This document shows, one piece after another, positions 1 to 8,843 of a stretch of DNA of 64,000 nt (position 1 is its first letter; each line of letters starts with the position of its first letter). The DNA is from CAISIP01 sp038326025. Lineage in GTDB: Bacteria > Pseudomonadota > Gammaproteobacteria > Burkholderiales > Burkholderiaceae_C. Under the pieces are notes generated by a model that saw only the letters and a list, made by a program, of their open reading frames with translations, ran no database searches and was not told the DNA's origin. The translations under genes were made by a program, and so were the position numbers. The stretch covers positions 40,412 through 104,411 of the forward strand of contig JBBQJP010000010.1 of the NCBI GenBank assembly GCA_038326025.1, in the 5' to 3' direction.

Positions 1-532
1 CAATCGCAATCACCGCGTTCTCGATACCGGGGCCAAGTGCCGCGACGAAGGCCAGTGCCAGGATCAACCTCGGGAAGGCCAGAAAGATGTCGGTGACACG
101 CATCAGTGCCGCGTCGAGCCAGCCACCGGCGTAACCGGCCACGGTACCCACGACCAGGCCGATCGGCGCCGCCAGCACGGCCACCAGCGCCACCACATAC
201 AAGGTGACGCGCGAGCCGTGGATGATGCGCGACAGGATGTCGCGGCCCTGGTCGTCGGTGCCGAACCAATGTGCGCTCGATGGCGGCAACAGGCGTGTCG
301 TCATCAGGTCACCGATGTACGGCGAATACGGCGCCAGCTGGTTGGCAAATATCGACACCAGTACCAGCGCGATGACGATGGCCAGGCCCAGCATGGCCAG
401 CCGGTTGTGTGCAAAAGTGCGCCAGGCGCCATAGGCGCGACCCAGCGAAGCCTGACGCCGCGATTGCGGCCGCTCGGACATCAGCCAGTCGTGCAGGCTT
501 ACCTTGGGGGCGGTTGTGGTGGAACTGTTCAT
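1..532 (-). CDS. ABC transporter permease, DppC/OppC-like (partial)
   Basis: This is the second permease of a peptide/nickel-family (binding-protein-dependent) importer, cut by the left edge so that only about 177 N-terminal residues are present. Visible are a cytoplasmic N-terminal tail, a first membrane helix (LAMLGLAIVIALVLVS), the conserved periplasmic segment with GTDDQGRDILSRII typical of OppC_N/DppC proteins, and the following helix with APIGLVVGTVAGY. The ATG at 532 overlaps the TGA of the upstream permease gene (ATGA), implying translational coupling. ATPase genes are expected beyond the edge. Family assignment is firm. The substrate (peptide, nickel, glutathione) cannot be told from this fragment. 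Confidence 0.9.
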   Translation of the reverse strand, partial: MNSSTTTAPKVSLHDWLMSERPQSRRQASLGRAYGAWRTFAHNRLAMLGLAIVIALVLVSIFANQLAPYSPYIGDLMTTRLLPPSSAHWFGTDDQGRDILSRIIHGSRVTLYVVALVAVLAAPIGLVVGTVAGYAGGWLDAALMRVTDIFLAFPRLILALAFVAALGPGIENAVIAI

Positions 533-1596
533 CGGGTACGGGTACGCGGATCGAGGACCTTGTAGAGCAAGTCGGACAGCAGGTTCAGGCCGATGAAGAT
601 CGAGCCAACCACGATGGTGCCGCCGAGCACCGCGTTCATGTCGGCGTTCTGCAAGGAGTTGGTGATGTACAGACCCAGGCCCGGCCAGGCGAACACGGTC
701 TCGGTCAGTACGGAGCCCTCCAGCAGCCCGGCGTACGACAAGGCCACCACGGTCACCAGCGGCACCATGGCGTTACGCAGCGCGTGGCGCCAGATGATGC
801 GGGTCTCGGACAAGCCCTTGGCCCGCGCCGCAATCACGTATTCCTGCGCCAGCTCGTTGAGCATGAACGAGCGCGTCATGCGGCTGATATAGGCGAGCGA
901 AAAATACCCGAGCAGGCTCGCCGGCAGGATGAGGTGCGACAACACGTTGCGAAACGCGTCCCATTGGCCCTGGCGAGCGGTGTCGAGCAGCAAAAAGCCG
1001 CTTTCCAGCGTGACCGAGTATTCGTAGGCAACGTCAATTCGCCCGGGCCCCGCAATCCAGCCCAGCTTGGCGTAGAACAGCACCAGCCCCATCAGGCCGA
1101 GCCAGAAGATCGGTACCGAATAACCGATCAGCCCCATCACACGCACAATCTGGTCGACCATACCTCCGCGCCGTACTGCCGCCCAGACGCCCAGCGGAAT
1201 GCCGAGGCCGGCCCCGATGATGATTCCCAGCGTGGCCAGTTCGATGGTGGCCGGAAAGGTGCGTTTGATATCGGTCATCACCGGGTTGGATGTCAGCACC
1301 GAAGTGCCGAAGTCGCCGGTAGTGACCTTCTTCAGGTAGATGCCGAACTGCGTATAGAGCGGCTTGTTCAGCCCCATTTCTTCACGCACCCGCTGCACCA
1401 CATGCTCTGGCGCCCGGTCGCCGACGACGGCCAGAACCGGGTCGATCGGCATCACACGGCCGATGAAAAACGTCACCGCGAGCAGACCCAGGTAGGTCAA
1501 CAGGATGACCCCCAGGAAGTTGACGCCGCCTTTCATGGCGGCCAATAGGCGAACGCCGCCCGGACGACCGGGCGGCGATTGGACTGCAGTGTTCAA
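529..1596 (-). CDS. ABC transporter permease, DppB/OppB-like
   Basis: This is the inner-membrane permease that pairs with the adjoining DppC-like subunit. It has an N-terminal helix, the OppB-type segment MGLNKPLYTQFGIYL, several further helices, and the EAA loop (EYVIAARAKGLSETRIIW) that contacts the ATPase near residue 235. The C-terminus is LLSDLLYKVLDPRTR, as usual in the family. The first possible start is TTG at 1596 (355 aa). An ATG at 1536 (MKGGVNFLG, 335 aa) matches the usual family start better and is equally likely. It lies 21 bp downstream of the receptor gene and overlaps the next permease by 4 bp, so the three form one operon. Confidence 0.93.
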   Translation of the reverse strand: MNTAVQSPPGRPGGVRLLAAMKGGVNFLGVILLTYLGLLAVTFFIGRVMPIDPVLAVVGDRAPEHVVQRVREEMGLNKPLYTQFGIYLKKVTTGDFGTSVLTSNPVMTDIKRTFPATIELATLGIIIGAGLGIPLGVWAAVRRGGMVDQIVRVMGLIGYSVPIFWLGLMGLVLFYAKLGWIAGPGRIDVAYEYSVTLESGFLLLDTARQGQWDAFRNVLSHLILPASLLGYFSLAYISRMTRSFMLNELAQEYVIAARAKGLSETRIIWRHALRNAMVPLVTVVALSYAGLLEGSVLTETVFAWPGLGLYITNSLQNADMNAVLGGTIVVGSIFIGLNLLSDLLYKVLDPRTRTR

Positions 1597-1617
1597 ACCG
1601 GAATCGTCAGTGCAGGT

Positions 1618-3216
1618 TTACTTGCTGACCTTGAACATGTAGGTGGCATCAGACGTCGGGCCGATCTTGAAGTCTTTCACGTCGCTGCGGATTGCCGCAG
1701 TTTCGATCTGCTGACCGATCATGACGAACGGGCTGGATTTGCGGTGATCTGCCTGCAACTCCAGGTACATGGCCTTGCGCTTGTTCGCGTCGCGCTCAAG
1801 AACCGCTGCATCCGCCTTCTTGGTCATCTCGGGGATGTCCCATCCGTTGCGCCAGGCCAGCGGCTTGGACTTGGCGTCGTCCGCGTTGTTCGGATTGCGT
1901 GCGAAGGTGTCGGCATTGGTGTGCGGATCCCAGTAGTCGGCTCCCCAGGCGCCGATGTAGATGTCGTGCTGGCGTGCACGGTATTTGGTCAGCGTCTGCT
2001 TGCCGTCGCCGGGCAGGATTTCCATCTCGATGCCGGCCCGCTTGAGCGTTTGCTGAATCGCTTCCGTCATGCCCTGGATCGGCTGGCTGGTGCGCATGTC
2101 GATCGTGATCTTGAACCCGTTCGGGTGTCCGGCCTTGGCCAGCAGTGCCTTGGCTTTTTCGACGTCGAGCTTGTACGGCTTCTCGGTGCTGGCGCCGAGC
2201 AGGCCGACCGGCAGGAAATTCTGGTGCACGACGCCGATGTTCTTGATCATCGTGGCGCCGATGGCGTCATAGTCGACCAGCCACTTGAACGCTTCGCGTA
2301 CTTCGGGCTTGGACAGGATCGGGTGTTTCTGGTTCAGGCTGAAATACCAGACCGTGCCCTTTGGCGTATTGGTGGTTTTGATGTCCTTGTTGCTGGCCAG
2401 TGCGTCCAGGTCCTGTGGCGTCAGGTTGCGCGCGATGTCGGCGTCGCCTTTCTCCAGCATCAGGCGCTGGGTGGCGGCTTCCTTGACGTGGCGATAAATC
2501 ACACGTGCCAGCTTGGCTTTTTCGCCGTAATAGTTGTCATTGCGTTCGAGTGCGACGACCTCGTTGGCGCGCCACTCACGAATCTTCATCGGGCCGGAGC
2601 CGGCATAGTTGGTCTTGAGCCAGCCGTAACCCATGTCGCCACTGGCCTCCTTGGACATCAACAGTTTCTTGTCGACGATGGACGCGATGTTGGCGGTCAG
2701 GCAGTTGTAGACGAAGGTGGGCGCATAGGCCTGGTCGGTTTCCATCGTCAGCGTGAGCGGACCGGTCTGCTTGATCTTGTCCTTGACGTTGTCCTTGGTC
2801 AGGCCGAACTGGGTCAGGATGAAGGCCGGTGTCTTGTCCAGGATCACGGCGCGCTGAAGCGAATACACCACGTCCTCGGCGGTCAGCGCATTGCCGGACG
2901 CGAATTTCACGCCGGGGCGCAGTTCGAAAGTGTAGGTCTTGCCATCGGCAGACACGCTCCACTTGGTTGCGACGTCGGCGACCAGTTTGGACGGGTCCAT
3001 CACGTCGTAACGCAGCAGGCGGTCATAGGCGTTGCCCATCACTTCGCCTGCGGAGATCTCGAACGATTCGGCCGGGTCCATCGTGATGATGTCGTCGATC
3101 GCCCAGGTGACGACCAGGGTGTCTTTTGGTGTGGCTGCCAGCACAGTGGTGACAGGCAATGCAAACGCGGCGGCAACAGCCAGCGCGGCCGCAGAACGGA
3201 TGAACAAGGTTTTCAA
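1618..3216 (-). CDS. Periplasmic substrate-binding protein, family 5 (SBP_bac_5)
   Basis: This is the extracytoplasmic receptor of the same importer, about 532 aa, the usual length of DppA/OppA-like proteins. It has a signal peptide (KTLFIRSAAALAVAAAFALPVT, cleavage near TTVLAA) followed by the family pattern DIITMDPAES, LRPGVKFASGNALTAEDVVYS and a C-terminal TYMFKVSK. The open frame extends upstream to 3381, but TTG at 3216 is chosen because a strong GAGGAG ribosome site lies 6 bases upstream and the signal peptide begins there. It is the first gene of the operon. The divergent gap to the carboxyltransferase gene presumably holds its promoter. Ligand specificity is not predictable. Confidence 0.93.
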   Translation of the reverse strand: MKTLFIRSAAALAVAAAFALPVTTVLAATPKDTLVVTWAIDDIITMDPAESFEISAGEVMGNAYDRLLRYDVMDPSKLVADVATKWSVSADGKTYTFELRPGVKFASGNALTAEDVVYSLQRAVILDKTPAFILTQFGLTKDNVKDKIKQTGPLTLTMETDQAYAPTFVYNCLTANIASIVDKKLLMSKEASGDMGYGWLKTNYAGSGPMKIREWRANEVVALERNDNYYGEKAKLARVIYRHVKEAATQRLMLEKGDADIARNLTPQDLDALASNKDIKTTNTPKGTVWYFSLNQKHPILSKPEVREAFKWLVDYDAIGATMIKNIGVVHQNFLPVGLLGASTEKPYKLDVEKAKALLAKAGHPNGFKITIDMRTSQPIQGMTEAIQQTLKRAGIEMEILPGDGKQTLTKYRARQHDIYIGAWGADYWDPHTNADTFARNPNNADDAKSKPLAWRNGWDIPEMTKKADAAVLERDANKRKAMYLELQADHRKSSPFVMIGQQIETAAIRSDVKDFKIGPTSDATYMFKVSK

Positions 3217-3454
3217 TTGACTCTCCTCAAACAGGACGTGAACAAGAAACAAGGTGTGGGAATAGTACCCCAATGGCGATGCAAAAAAGATAGCACCATG
3301 GTGGCGCGATGTGCACCAACAAGAGGTGGCAATGCACCGCACAGGAGCACGGATTCTGCGCTTTCGGCAGTGCATTGGCATCCGGGTTTACCAGTGGGTA
3401 AAACTTCGAAAGCCCCCGAGCCAGCGGCGCTGTGCCTGGCGCAAAATCGGCCCC

Positions 3455-5329
3455 ATGTTGATCATCAAATCACCGCTGCAGTCGCAACTGGTCGGCTGGC
3501 AAGTCCAGGCTGGCGAAGTCGTGCGCGCTGGCGATGTACTGGTGATCCTGGAGGCGATGAAGATGGAGCATGAACTGCGTGCGCCCGTGGCCGGCCGGGT
3601 GCAAGCGCTGCTGGCGCAAACGGGGGAATTGCTGGAGTTGGACCAGGCCTTGCTGCACATCGACCCGGAAGTTGCCCTGGCCGTTTCGACAACAGCAGCG
3701 CTGTTGGCGGCAGCGTGCGAGGCGGCTGCGGAGCCTGCCAGAGCGGCGGCCGACGCAGTTGCGGCAACAAGTCCGGTGCGACCCGATTTGCAGCGGGTGC
3801 TGGAGCGCCATGCCTTGATACAGGATGCCAGCCGCCCGGCGGCCATGGACAAACGCCATGGCCAGGGTTTGCGCAGTGCACGCGAAAACATCGCCGACCT
3901 GTGCGACCCGGGCAGCTTCCGCGAATACGGCGCGCTGGCCGTCGCCGCCCAAGCCACGCGGCGCGATGCGGACGACCTGATGCGCAACACGCCGGCCGAC
4001 GGCATGGTCACCGGCATCGGCCAGGTCAATGGCTCGGTATTCGGTGCCGAGCGCGCCAGCGCCGTGGTGATGGCCTATGACGCCACCGTGCTGGCCGGCA
4101 CCCAGGGCATGCGCAACCATCAGAAGACCGACCGCATGCTTGGCATCGCCTTGCAGAACCGTTTGCCGGTGGTGTTGTTCGCCGAAGGTGGTGGTGGCCG
4201 CCCGGGTGACGTCGACATGCCGATCGTGGCCGGCCTGCATGTGGCGACTTTCGCCCGTTTTGCGCGCCTCAATGGCCGTGTGCCGGTGGTTGGCATCGTG
4301 GCCGGGCGTTGTTTCGCCGGCAATGCTGCGCTGCTCGGGTGCTGCGATGTGGTCATCGCCACGCTGGGCAGCAACATCGGCATGGGCGGGCCGGCCATGG
4401 TCGAAGGCGGTGGTCTCGGCGTGTTCCGCCCCGAGCAGATCGGGCCGTCTTCGGTGCAACATTCCAATGGCGTGATCGACGTGCTGGTTGAAAACGAGGC
4501 CGTGGCAGTGGCGCGGGCGCGCCAGTATCTGGCCTTCTTCCAGGGGACGCTGGCCAATTGGGTAGCGCCAGACGCGTTGGCGCTGCGCGACGTGGTGCCG
4601 CAGAACCGGCTGCGTGTTTACGACAGTCTCGCGGCCATGGCCGGACTGGCCGATGACGACAGTCTGCTGGCGCTGCGGTCCGGCTTCGGTGTCGGTATCC
4701 ATACCGCGCTGGGCCGTATCGAAGGCCGGGCGGTCGGATTTCTTGCCAGCAACCCGCAACATCTGGGGGGTGCGATCGATGCCGATGCCGCCGACAAGGC
4801 CGCGCGTTTCATGCAGTTGTGCAACGCCCATGGCCTGCCCATCGTCACGCTGGTCGATACACCGGGTTTCATGGTCGGCCCGCAGGTCGAGGAACAGGCC
4901 CAGGTACGGCATGTGAGTCGCATGTTCATCGCCGCGGCGCATCTGCGGGTGCCGTTACTATGCGTCGTGTTGCGCAAGGCTTACGGCCTGGGCGCGATGG
5001 CGATGACTGGCGGTGGCTTTCATGTGCCGATGGCTATCGCGGCATGGCCCAGCGCCGAGTTCGGCGCCATGGGCCTGGAGGGTGCCGTGCGACTGGGTTA
5101 CCGCAAGGAACTCGAAGCCGCGCCCGAGGGTGCAGCGCGCGACGCATTGTTCCAGCGGCTGGTCGATGAACAGTACGACAAGGGCAGTGCGATCAACATG
5201 GCGACCACACTGGAGATCGACGCGGTGATCGATCCGGCGCAGACGCGGCAATGGATCGTTCAGGCGCTGGATGCGGCCGGAGACGGGCCTGGACCCGACG
5301 GTGCTGTCCTGGCCATCGACAGCTGGTAG
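3455..5329 (+). CDS. Biotin carrier-carboxyltransferase fusion (acyl-CoA carboxylase type)
   Basis: A two-domain protein of about 624 aa. Residues 1-75 form a biotinyl domain with the attachment motif EAMKM (Lys36). After an Ala-rich linker (about 80-115), residues 130-620 form the carboxyltransferase fold with both crotonase-like halves, including GGGGRPGDVD, the oxyanion-type loop SNIGMGGPAMVEGGG, and TLVDTPGFMVG in the C-terminal half. Such enzymes move carboxybiotin CO2 to an acyl-CoA. No biotin carboxylase gene is in the window, so the partner must be elsewhere. The frame is open from 3311, but ATG 3455 starts exactly at the biotinyl fold (MLIIKSPLQ). It has no clear ribosome site. The acyl-CoA substrate is unknown. 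Confidence 0.9.
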   Translation: MLIIKSPLQSQLVGWQVQAGEVVRAGDVLVILEAMKMEHELRAPVAGRVQALLAQTGELLELDQALLHIDPEVALAVSTTAALLAAACEAAAEPARAAADAVAATSPVRPDLQRVLERHALIQDASRPAAMDKRHGQGLRSARENIADLCDPGSFREYGALAVAAQATRRDADDLMRNTPADGMVTGIGQVNGSVFGAERASAVVMAYDATVLAGTQGMRNHQKTDRMLGIALQNRLPVVLFAEGGGGRPGDVDMPIVAGLHVATFARFARLNGRVPVVGIVAGRCFAGNAALLGCCDVVIATLGSNIGMGGPAMVEGGGLGVFRPEQIGPSSVQHSNGVIDVLVENEAVAVARARQYLAFFQGTLANWVAPDALALRDVVPQNRLRVYDSLAAMAGLADDDSLLALRSGFGVGIHTALGRIEGRAVGFLASNPQHLGGAIDADAADKAARFMQLCNAHGLPIVTLVDTPGFMVGPQVEEQAQVRHVSRMFIAAAHLRVPLLCVVLRKAYGLGAMAMTGGGFHVPMAIAAWPSAEFGAMGLEGAVRLGYRKELEAAPEGAARDALFQRLVDEQYDKGSAINMATTLEIDAVIDPAQTRQWIVQALDAAGDGPGPDGAVLAIDSW

Positions 5330-5394
5330 CCGCATTGGTCAGGCAGGATCCGGGGCGGCGTGCCAAAATGATTCTTTGACCAAAGGAGACAACC

Positions 5395-6564
5395 ATGCCC
5401 GGCTTGTTGCCCAACGTAGATCCCGAGGGTCTGCTCGAATTTTCCGTCGTCTATACCGACCGCGCACTCAACCACATGTCCGGCAGTTTCCAGGGTGTCA
5501 TGCGCGACATCTCCGGTGTGCTCAAGGAGGTCTACAAGGCCCATGCCACCGTGATCGTTCCCGGCAGCGGCACCTTCGGCATGGAAGCGGTTGCGCGCCA
5601 GTTCGCCACCGGCCAGAAGGTGCTGGTGATCCGCAACGGCTGGTTCAGCTACCGCTGGACCCAGATCTTCGACATGGGCGCCATTCCGTCCGAATCCGTG
5701 GTGCTCAAGGCACGTCGCGTCGGCGTTGGCAAGCAGGCGCCGTTCGCACCGGCGCCGATCGACGAGGTGGTGGCCAGCATCCGTGAACACCGGCCCGCCG
5801 TGGTGTTTGCGCCGCATGTGGAAACCGCCTCGGGCATGATCCTGCCCAACGACTATCTGCGCGCCGTGGCCGACGCGGTGCATGAGGTGGGCGGGATGTT
5901 CGTGCTCGACTGCATCGCCTCGGGCACGATCTGGGTCGACATGCAAGCGTGTGGCGTCGATGTACTCGTCAGCGCACCGCAAAAAGGCTGGAGCAGCTCG
6001 CCGTGTTGCGCCATGGTGATGCTCAGCGAGCTTGCCCTCGCCCGAATCGAGGGAACCACCAGCACCAGTTTTTCCTGCGACCTGCGCAAATGGCTGCAGA
6101 TCATGCAGACCTATGAAGGCGGTGCACATGCCTACCATGCCACCTTGCCCACCGACGCGCTGACGCGCCTGCGCGATGTCATGTTCGAGACCCGCGACTA
6201 TGGGTTTGCCAAGGTCCATGCCGAGCAGCAGGCGCTGGGTGACGCGGTGCGTGCGCTGATGCTGCGCCATGGCTTTGCCAGCGTAGCCGCCAAAGGTTTC
6301 CAGGCACCGGGCGTGGTGGTCAGCTATACCGACGACCCCGGCATCCAGTCGGGCAAGAAGTTCCTAGGACTGGGTCTGCAGACGGCCGCTGGCGTGCCCT
6401 TGCAATGCGACGAGGGAGCCGATTACCAGAGTTTCCGCATCGGCCTGTTCGGCCTGGAGAAACTGCATAACCGCGAGCGCACGGTGGCGCATCTGGCGGC
6501 GGCACTTGCGCAGCTGGCGCCGATTGTTGCGGCGGACCAGCCGCAGACCGCCCTGCAGAACTGA
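5395..6564 (+). CDS. Class V aminotransferase (alanine-glyoxylate aminotransferase-like)
   Basis: A PLP-dependent fold-type I enzyme of 389 aa. The frame shows VPGSGTFGMEA (cofactor phosphate region), LDCIASGTIWVDM (Asp that contacts the pyridine nitrogen) and the Schiff-base lysine in SAPQKGWS (Lys197). Family members transfer amino groups between alanine or serine and glyoxylate or hydroxypyruvate. The ATG at 5395 has a good AAGGAG ribosome site 7 bases upstream. It lies 65 bp behind the carboxyltransferase gene in the same direction and may be co-transcribed with it, but no pathway link is obvious. The exact amino donor is uncertain. Confidence 0.92.
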   Translation: MPGLLPNVDPEGLLEFSVVYTDRALNHMSGSFQGVMRDISGVLKEVYKAHATVIVPGSGTFGMEAVARQFATGQKVLVIRNGWFSYRWTQIFDMGAIPSESVVLKARRVGVGKQAPFAPAPIDEVVASIREHRPAVVFAPHVETASGMILPNDYLRAVADAVHEVGGMFVLDCIASGTIWVDMQACGVDVLVSAPQKGWSSSPCCAMVMLSELALARIEGTTSTSFSCDLRKWLQIMQTYEGGAHAYHATLPTDALTRLRDVMFETRDYGFAKVHAEQQALGDAVRALMLRHGFASVAAKGFQAPGVVVSYTDDPGIQSGKKFLGLGLQTAAGVPLQCDEGADYQSFRIGLFGLEKLHNRERTVAHLAAALAQLAPIVAADQPQTALQN

Positions 6565-6628
6565 AGACGGGTTGACTGCACTGGCCGGGCGCGCGCTTGC
6601 CCTGGCCAGCGCAGCGCCCACGTCGCAC

Positions 6629-7279
6629 GTGCAGACCATCGAATCGATCCCCTTATTTCCGCTGGGTACGGTGCTGCACCCCGGCGGCGTTTTGCCGCTT
6701 CGCATTTTCGAGGTGCGCTACCTCGACATGATCGGCCGCTGTCACAAGGCTGGCGTTCCGTTCGGCGTGGTTGCGCTGACCCAGGGCTCGGAGGTGCAGC
6801 GCGCGCCGTCGGCCGATCCCGCCGGCGCTGCGATGGTGTCCGAGGCTTTCCATGACATTGGCACGTTGGCAACCATCACCGATTTGACGCGGCCGCAGTC
6901 TGGCCTGATCGAGATCCGATGCCTCGGAACGCAGCGTTTCACGCTCACGCGGCGCGAGAAGCTGCGCCACGGTTTATGGGTAGGCGATGTGCAGCTAAAC
7001 CCGGATGATTTGCCGACACCGGTGCCGGACGACTTGCTGCCGATCGCCCGCGCACTGGAGCGTCTGATCGAGCGCTTGCAGTTGCAGGGCGATCCCGCGC
7101 TGCGTTTGACGTTGCAGCCGCCTTTGCGGCTCGGCGACTGCGGCTGGGTTGCCAACCGCTGGTGCGAATTAATGGGTTTACCACTGCCTATGCAGCAGAC
7201 CCTGATGGCGCTGGACAACCCGATGGTGCGTCTGGAACTGGTGGGCGACCTGTTGCAGCGCCAGGGCATAAGCTTGTAA
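6629..7279 (+). CDS. Lon N-terminal (LON_substr_bdg) domain protein
   Basis: A protein of about 216 aa that contains only the PUA-like substrate-recognition domain of Lon, without the AAA+ or protease parts. The opening IPLFPLGTVLHPGG and RIFEVRYLDMI are characteristic, and the second half is the helical LON extension. Function in bacteria is poorly defined. The GTG at 6629 puts the start six residues before the conserved domain. TTG 6572 or the full frame from 6506, which would overlap the aminotransferase, are alternatives. It lies just upstream of the ccm operon on the same strand. Confidence 0.85.
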   Translation: MQTIESIPLFPLGTVLHPGGVLPLRIFEVRYLDMIGRCHKAGVPFGVVALTQGSEVQRAPSADPAGAAMVSEAFHDIGTLATITDLTRPQSGLIEIRCLGTQRFTLTRREKLRHGLWVGDVQLNPDDLPTPVPDDLLPIARALERLIERLQLQGDPALRLTLQPPLRLGDCGWVANRWCELMGLPLPMQQTLMALDNPMVRLELVGDLLQRQGISL

Positions 7280-7357
7280 GCGGCGGCGCCCCGATAATCC
7301 GGGCTTGTCGACGTGTGGGGTGGCGGGCCAGGGTGGCTTCGCGCTGCACACGCCGAC

Positions 7358-8044
7358 ATGGCGCCCTTCAACACCTGTCCGCCCGCCTCGTCTTTTTTTG
7401 TGAAACCCAACTCGGCCGCCCTGCTGGAACTCCGCGACGTGACCTGCGAGCGGGGTGGACGCGCCTTGTTCCGCCATCTGCATTTGCAGCTCGGCCCGGG
7501 GCAGTTGCTGCGGGTACGCGGTGTCAACGGCGCCGGCAAGACCAGTCTGCTGCGCCTTGTGTGTGGCCTGTTGCCGGCTGCCGAGGGCCAGGTGTTGTGG
7601 CGCGGCGAACGTATTGCCGACCTGGGCGGGCAATGGGGCCGGGAACTGGTTTACCTGGGCCATGCGGCGGCGCTCAAGGATGATTTGACGGCGCCAGAGA
7701 ACCTGCAGACCGCGTGTCTGCTGGGTGGACTGGTGGTGACCCCGGCGCAGGCCCGCGCGGCGTTGACTGAATCCGGCCTGCCGGGCCGCTGGCGGGTTCC
7801 GGCGCGCCAATTGTCGCAGGGGCAGCGCCGGCGTGTCGCGCTGGCGCGCCTGTTGTTGTGCCGCGATGTGCCGCTGTGGGTGCTCGACGAGCCCTTCAAC
7901 GCACTCGATACCGCCGCCACCGACTGGTTGTGTAGGCTCATAACGTCCCATCTGGACACCGGCGGCGTGGTCGTGCTGACCAGTCACCAGGACGTGGCGC
8001 TCGACACGATGGCCGACCGGCTGGTGCCCCTGGAACTGGGATGA
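7358..8044 (+). CDS. ccmA: Heme exporter ATP-binding protein CcmA
   Basis: ATPase of the CcmABCD complex that releases holo-CcmE during cytochrome c maturation. Visible are the Walker A motif GVNGAGKTS, the signature LSQGQRRRVALARL, the Walker B LWVLDEP and the switch histidine TSHQD. The start is uncertain: ATG 7358 gives 228 aa, and GTG 7400 (KPNSAALLEL) gives 214 aa, closer to the normal length. Neither has a clear ribosome site. It is the first gene of the ccm operon, with ccmB starting 4 bp after its stop. Confidence 0.96.
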   Translation: MAPFNTCPPASSFFVKPNSAALLELRDVTCERGGRALFRHLHLQLGPGQLLRVRGVNGAGKTSLLRLVCGLLPAAEGQVLWRGERIADLGGQWGRELVYLGHAAALKDDLTAPENLQTACLLGGLVVTPAQARAALTESGLPGRWRVPARQLSQGQRRRVALARLLLCRDVPLWVLDEPFNALDTAATDWLCRLITSHLDTGGVVVLTSHQDVALDTMADRLVPLELG

Positions 8045-8048
8045 CGCA

Positions 8049-8762
8049 GTGAACGCGATTTCTGACAACGTTGCCGCTGTACGCCCGGCCAGCCTGGTGC
8101 AGGTGATGCGTGCATTGTTGGTGCGCGACCTGCGCCTGGCGCTGCGCCGACGCGCAGACCCGTTGAGTGTGCTGGTGTTCTTCGTGCTCGTGGCCAGCCT
8201 GTTTCCGCTGGGCGTCGGACCCGAACCCGATTTGTTGCGCTCCATGGGGCCTGGCGTGGTGTTCGTGGCGGCCTTGCTGGCGGCCATGTTGTCGCTGGGG
8301 CGGCTTTTCGCCGACGATTACCAGGACGGTACGCTGGAGCAGCTGTTGCTGTCGGCCTGTCCGCTGCCTTTGCTCGTGCTGGCCAAGATTCTGGCGCACT
8401 GGATCAGTTCGGGTCTGTTGCTGGCGCTGATCTCGCCACTGCTGGCGCTGCAATTTGACCTCGGCTGGCCGGCGACCGGTGTGCTGGTGCTGGCCTTGCT
8501 GACCGCTACCCCGCTGCTGAGTCTGATTGGCGCCGTTGGCGCGGCTTTGACGGTCGGCGTACGTGGCGCCGCGGTGCTGATGCCGCTGCTGGTGTTGCCC
8601 TTGTGTGTCCCGGTGCTGATATTCGGCACGGCCGCGGTGCAGGCGAGCCGCGCCGGCATGGCGGTGGACGGGCATTTCTCGCTGTTGCTGGCGTTTCTGG
8701 TGCTGGCCCTGGTCGGCGCGCCGTGGGCCACCGCCACCGCCTTGCGGATTGCGCTGGAATGA
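8049..8762 (+). CDS. ccmB: Heme exporter membrane protein CcmB
   Basis: The 237-aa inner-membrane partner of CcmA, with six predicted helices. It has the N-terminal VRDLRLALRRRADPLSVLVFF and DDYQDGTLEQLLLS segments conserved in CcmB. It starts with GTG 4 bp after ccmA, and 81 bp without a gene separate it from ccmC. In the family model CcmA and CcmB use ATP to free heme-loaded CcmE from CcmCD. Confidence 0.95.
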   Translation: MNAISDNVAAVRPASLVQVMRALLVRDLRLALRRRADPLSVLVFFVLVASLFPLGVGPEPDLLRSMGPGVVFVAALLAAMLSLGRLFADDYQDGTLEQLLLSACPLPLLVLAKILAHWISSGLLLALISPLLALQFDLGWPATGVLVLALLTATPLLSLIGAVGAALTVGVRGAAVLMPLLVLPLCVPVLIFGTAAVQASRAGMAVDGHFSLLLAFLVLALVGAPWATATALRIALE

Positions 8763-8843
8763 CGTGCGCGGCACAACGGATTACCCCGATCGACGCTGCA
8801 GCCTTGGCAACTAGGGTAAATTCAGAGGCTACCTATATTCGTC

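Noticed and set aside
1579..3573. Plus-strand open frame of 664 codons
   Set aside because: It is antisense to the family 5 binding-protein gene, whose minus-strand product has a signal peptide, a ribosome site and full-length homology. High G+C commonly leaves such frames open.
3470..4942. Minus-strand open frame of 490 codons
   Set aside because: It mirrors the carboxyltransferase fusion and gives a His/Arg/Gln-rich product with no domain.
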